A DNA stretch of 5,270 nt from Pseudomonadota bacterium (GTDB taxonomy: Bacteria; Pseudomonadota; Alphaproteobacteria; Rhizobiales; Segnochrobactraceae): positions 1-5,270 of the forward strand of contig JAEZMP010000113.1 in assembly GCA_023442215.1 (NCBI GenBank). Direction: 5' to 3'. The position numbers and the translations under genes are program-made. The number at the start of each line of letters is the position of its first letter. Position 1 is the first letter of the stretch. The notes under the pieces were generated by a model, which saw only the letters and a program-made list of their open reading frames with translations, was not told where the DNA came from and did no database searches. Below, piece after piece: positions 4,905 to 5,270 of this stretch.

Positions 4905-5270
4905 ATGGCTGTCAGCGCGAACAGGCTCGAGCTTCTGCAGATCGCGGATGCGGTGGCCCGCGAGAAGGTGATCGACCGCAACATCGTCATCGCGGCGATG
5001 GAGGACGCCATCCAGAAGGCGGCCCGCTCGCGCTACGGCTCGGAAACCGAGGTCCGCGCCGAGATCAATCCGCGCACCGGCGAAATCCGCCTGCAGCGAC
5101 TGCTCCAGGTGGTCGATGCCGTCGAGAACCCGGCGACCGAGATCGACGTCATCGACGCGAAGAACCGCAATCCGGCCGCCCAGGTCGGCGATTTCATCGC
5201 CGAGCCGCTGCCGCCGATGGATTTCGGCCGCATCGCCGCCCAGTCCGCCAAGCAGGTCATCGTGCAGAAG
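4905..5270 (+). CDS. nusA: Transcription termination/antitermination factor NusA, N-terminal part
   Basis: NusA binds RNA polymerase and modulates pausing, intrinsic termination and antitermination. Only the first 122 residues are in the window, and the frame is open at the right edge. This is essentially the N-terminal polymerase-binding domain; the S1 and KH RNA-binding domains lie beyond. The sequence matches the family throughout: a helix with LLQIADAVAREK, then AMEDAIQKAARSRYG (31-45), the EVRAEINPRTGEI strand region (49-61), VGDFI (94-98), and the conserved AAQSAKQVIVQK (111-122), which ends the domain before S1. The start ATG has AGAGGA 5 nt upstream. It is the second gene of the rimP operon. 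Confidence 0.97.
   Translation, partial: MAVSANRLELLQIADAVAREKVIDRNIVIAAMEDAIQKAARSRYGSETEVRAEINPRTGEIRLQRLLQVVDAVENPATEIDVIDAKNRNPAAQVGDFIAEPLPPMDFGRIAAQSAKQVIVQK

Noticed and set aside
3803..5011. Long minus-strand open frame opposite rimP and nusA (402 codons)
   Set aside because: It lies antisense to the clearly recognisable rimP and nusA and also crosses the terminator and promoter region. No domain is visible.

Overview
The window is GC-rich chromosomal DNA, most likely from an alphaproteobacterium of the Rhizobiales/Hyphomicrobiales type. The evidence is the NusA N-terminus, a RimP with a long Lys/Ala-rich insertion, an MHYT-GGDEF-EAL protein, and a small secreted protein of a kind I associate with this order. 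I see no insertion sequence, CRISPR array, tRNA or rRNA, and nothing that points to recent horizontal transfer.

Layout. On the minus strand, 8-2059 encodes a membrane-anchored cyclic-di-GMP enzyme (seven-helix MHYT sensor, GGDEF cyclase, EAL phosphodiesterase). Upstream of it, 2060-2555 holds no gene. It contains a CCGGAT inverted repeat near the start of the MHYT gene and two hairpin-plus-T-tract terminators, both oriented for minus-strand transcription. These terminators end transcription from a small exported Pro/Tyr-rich protein gene (2556-3035, minus). A structured 280-bp intergenic region then separates it from a divergent gene for a small secreted protein of unknown function (3316-3774, plus).

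The region 3775-4123 is non-coding and densely structured. Four consecutive hairpins end in a T5 tract (3795-3889). Two bases later a good alphaproteobacterial-type housekeeping promoter begins (CTTGCC-N18-CTATAG, 3891-3920). A leader of roughly 195 nt with three strong hairpins follows. This leads into rimP (4124-4861) and nusA (4905 to the window end, truncated), the start of the conserved rimP-nusA translation/transcription operon.

Functionally, rimP (30S maturation) and nusA (transcription elongation/termination) belong together. The MHYT-GGDEF-EAL gene and the two small exported-protein genes are independent transcription units beside them. No new multigene system is visible. The most unusual material is the RNA-level structure between 3795 and 4083, plus the two secreted proteins of unknown function.
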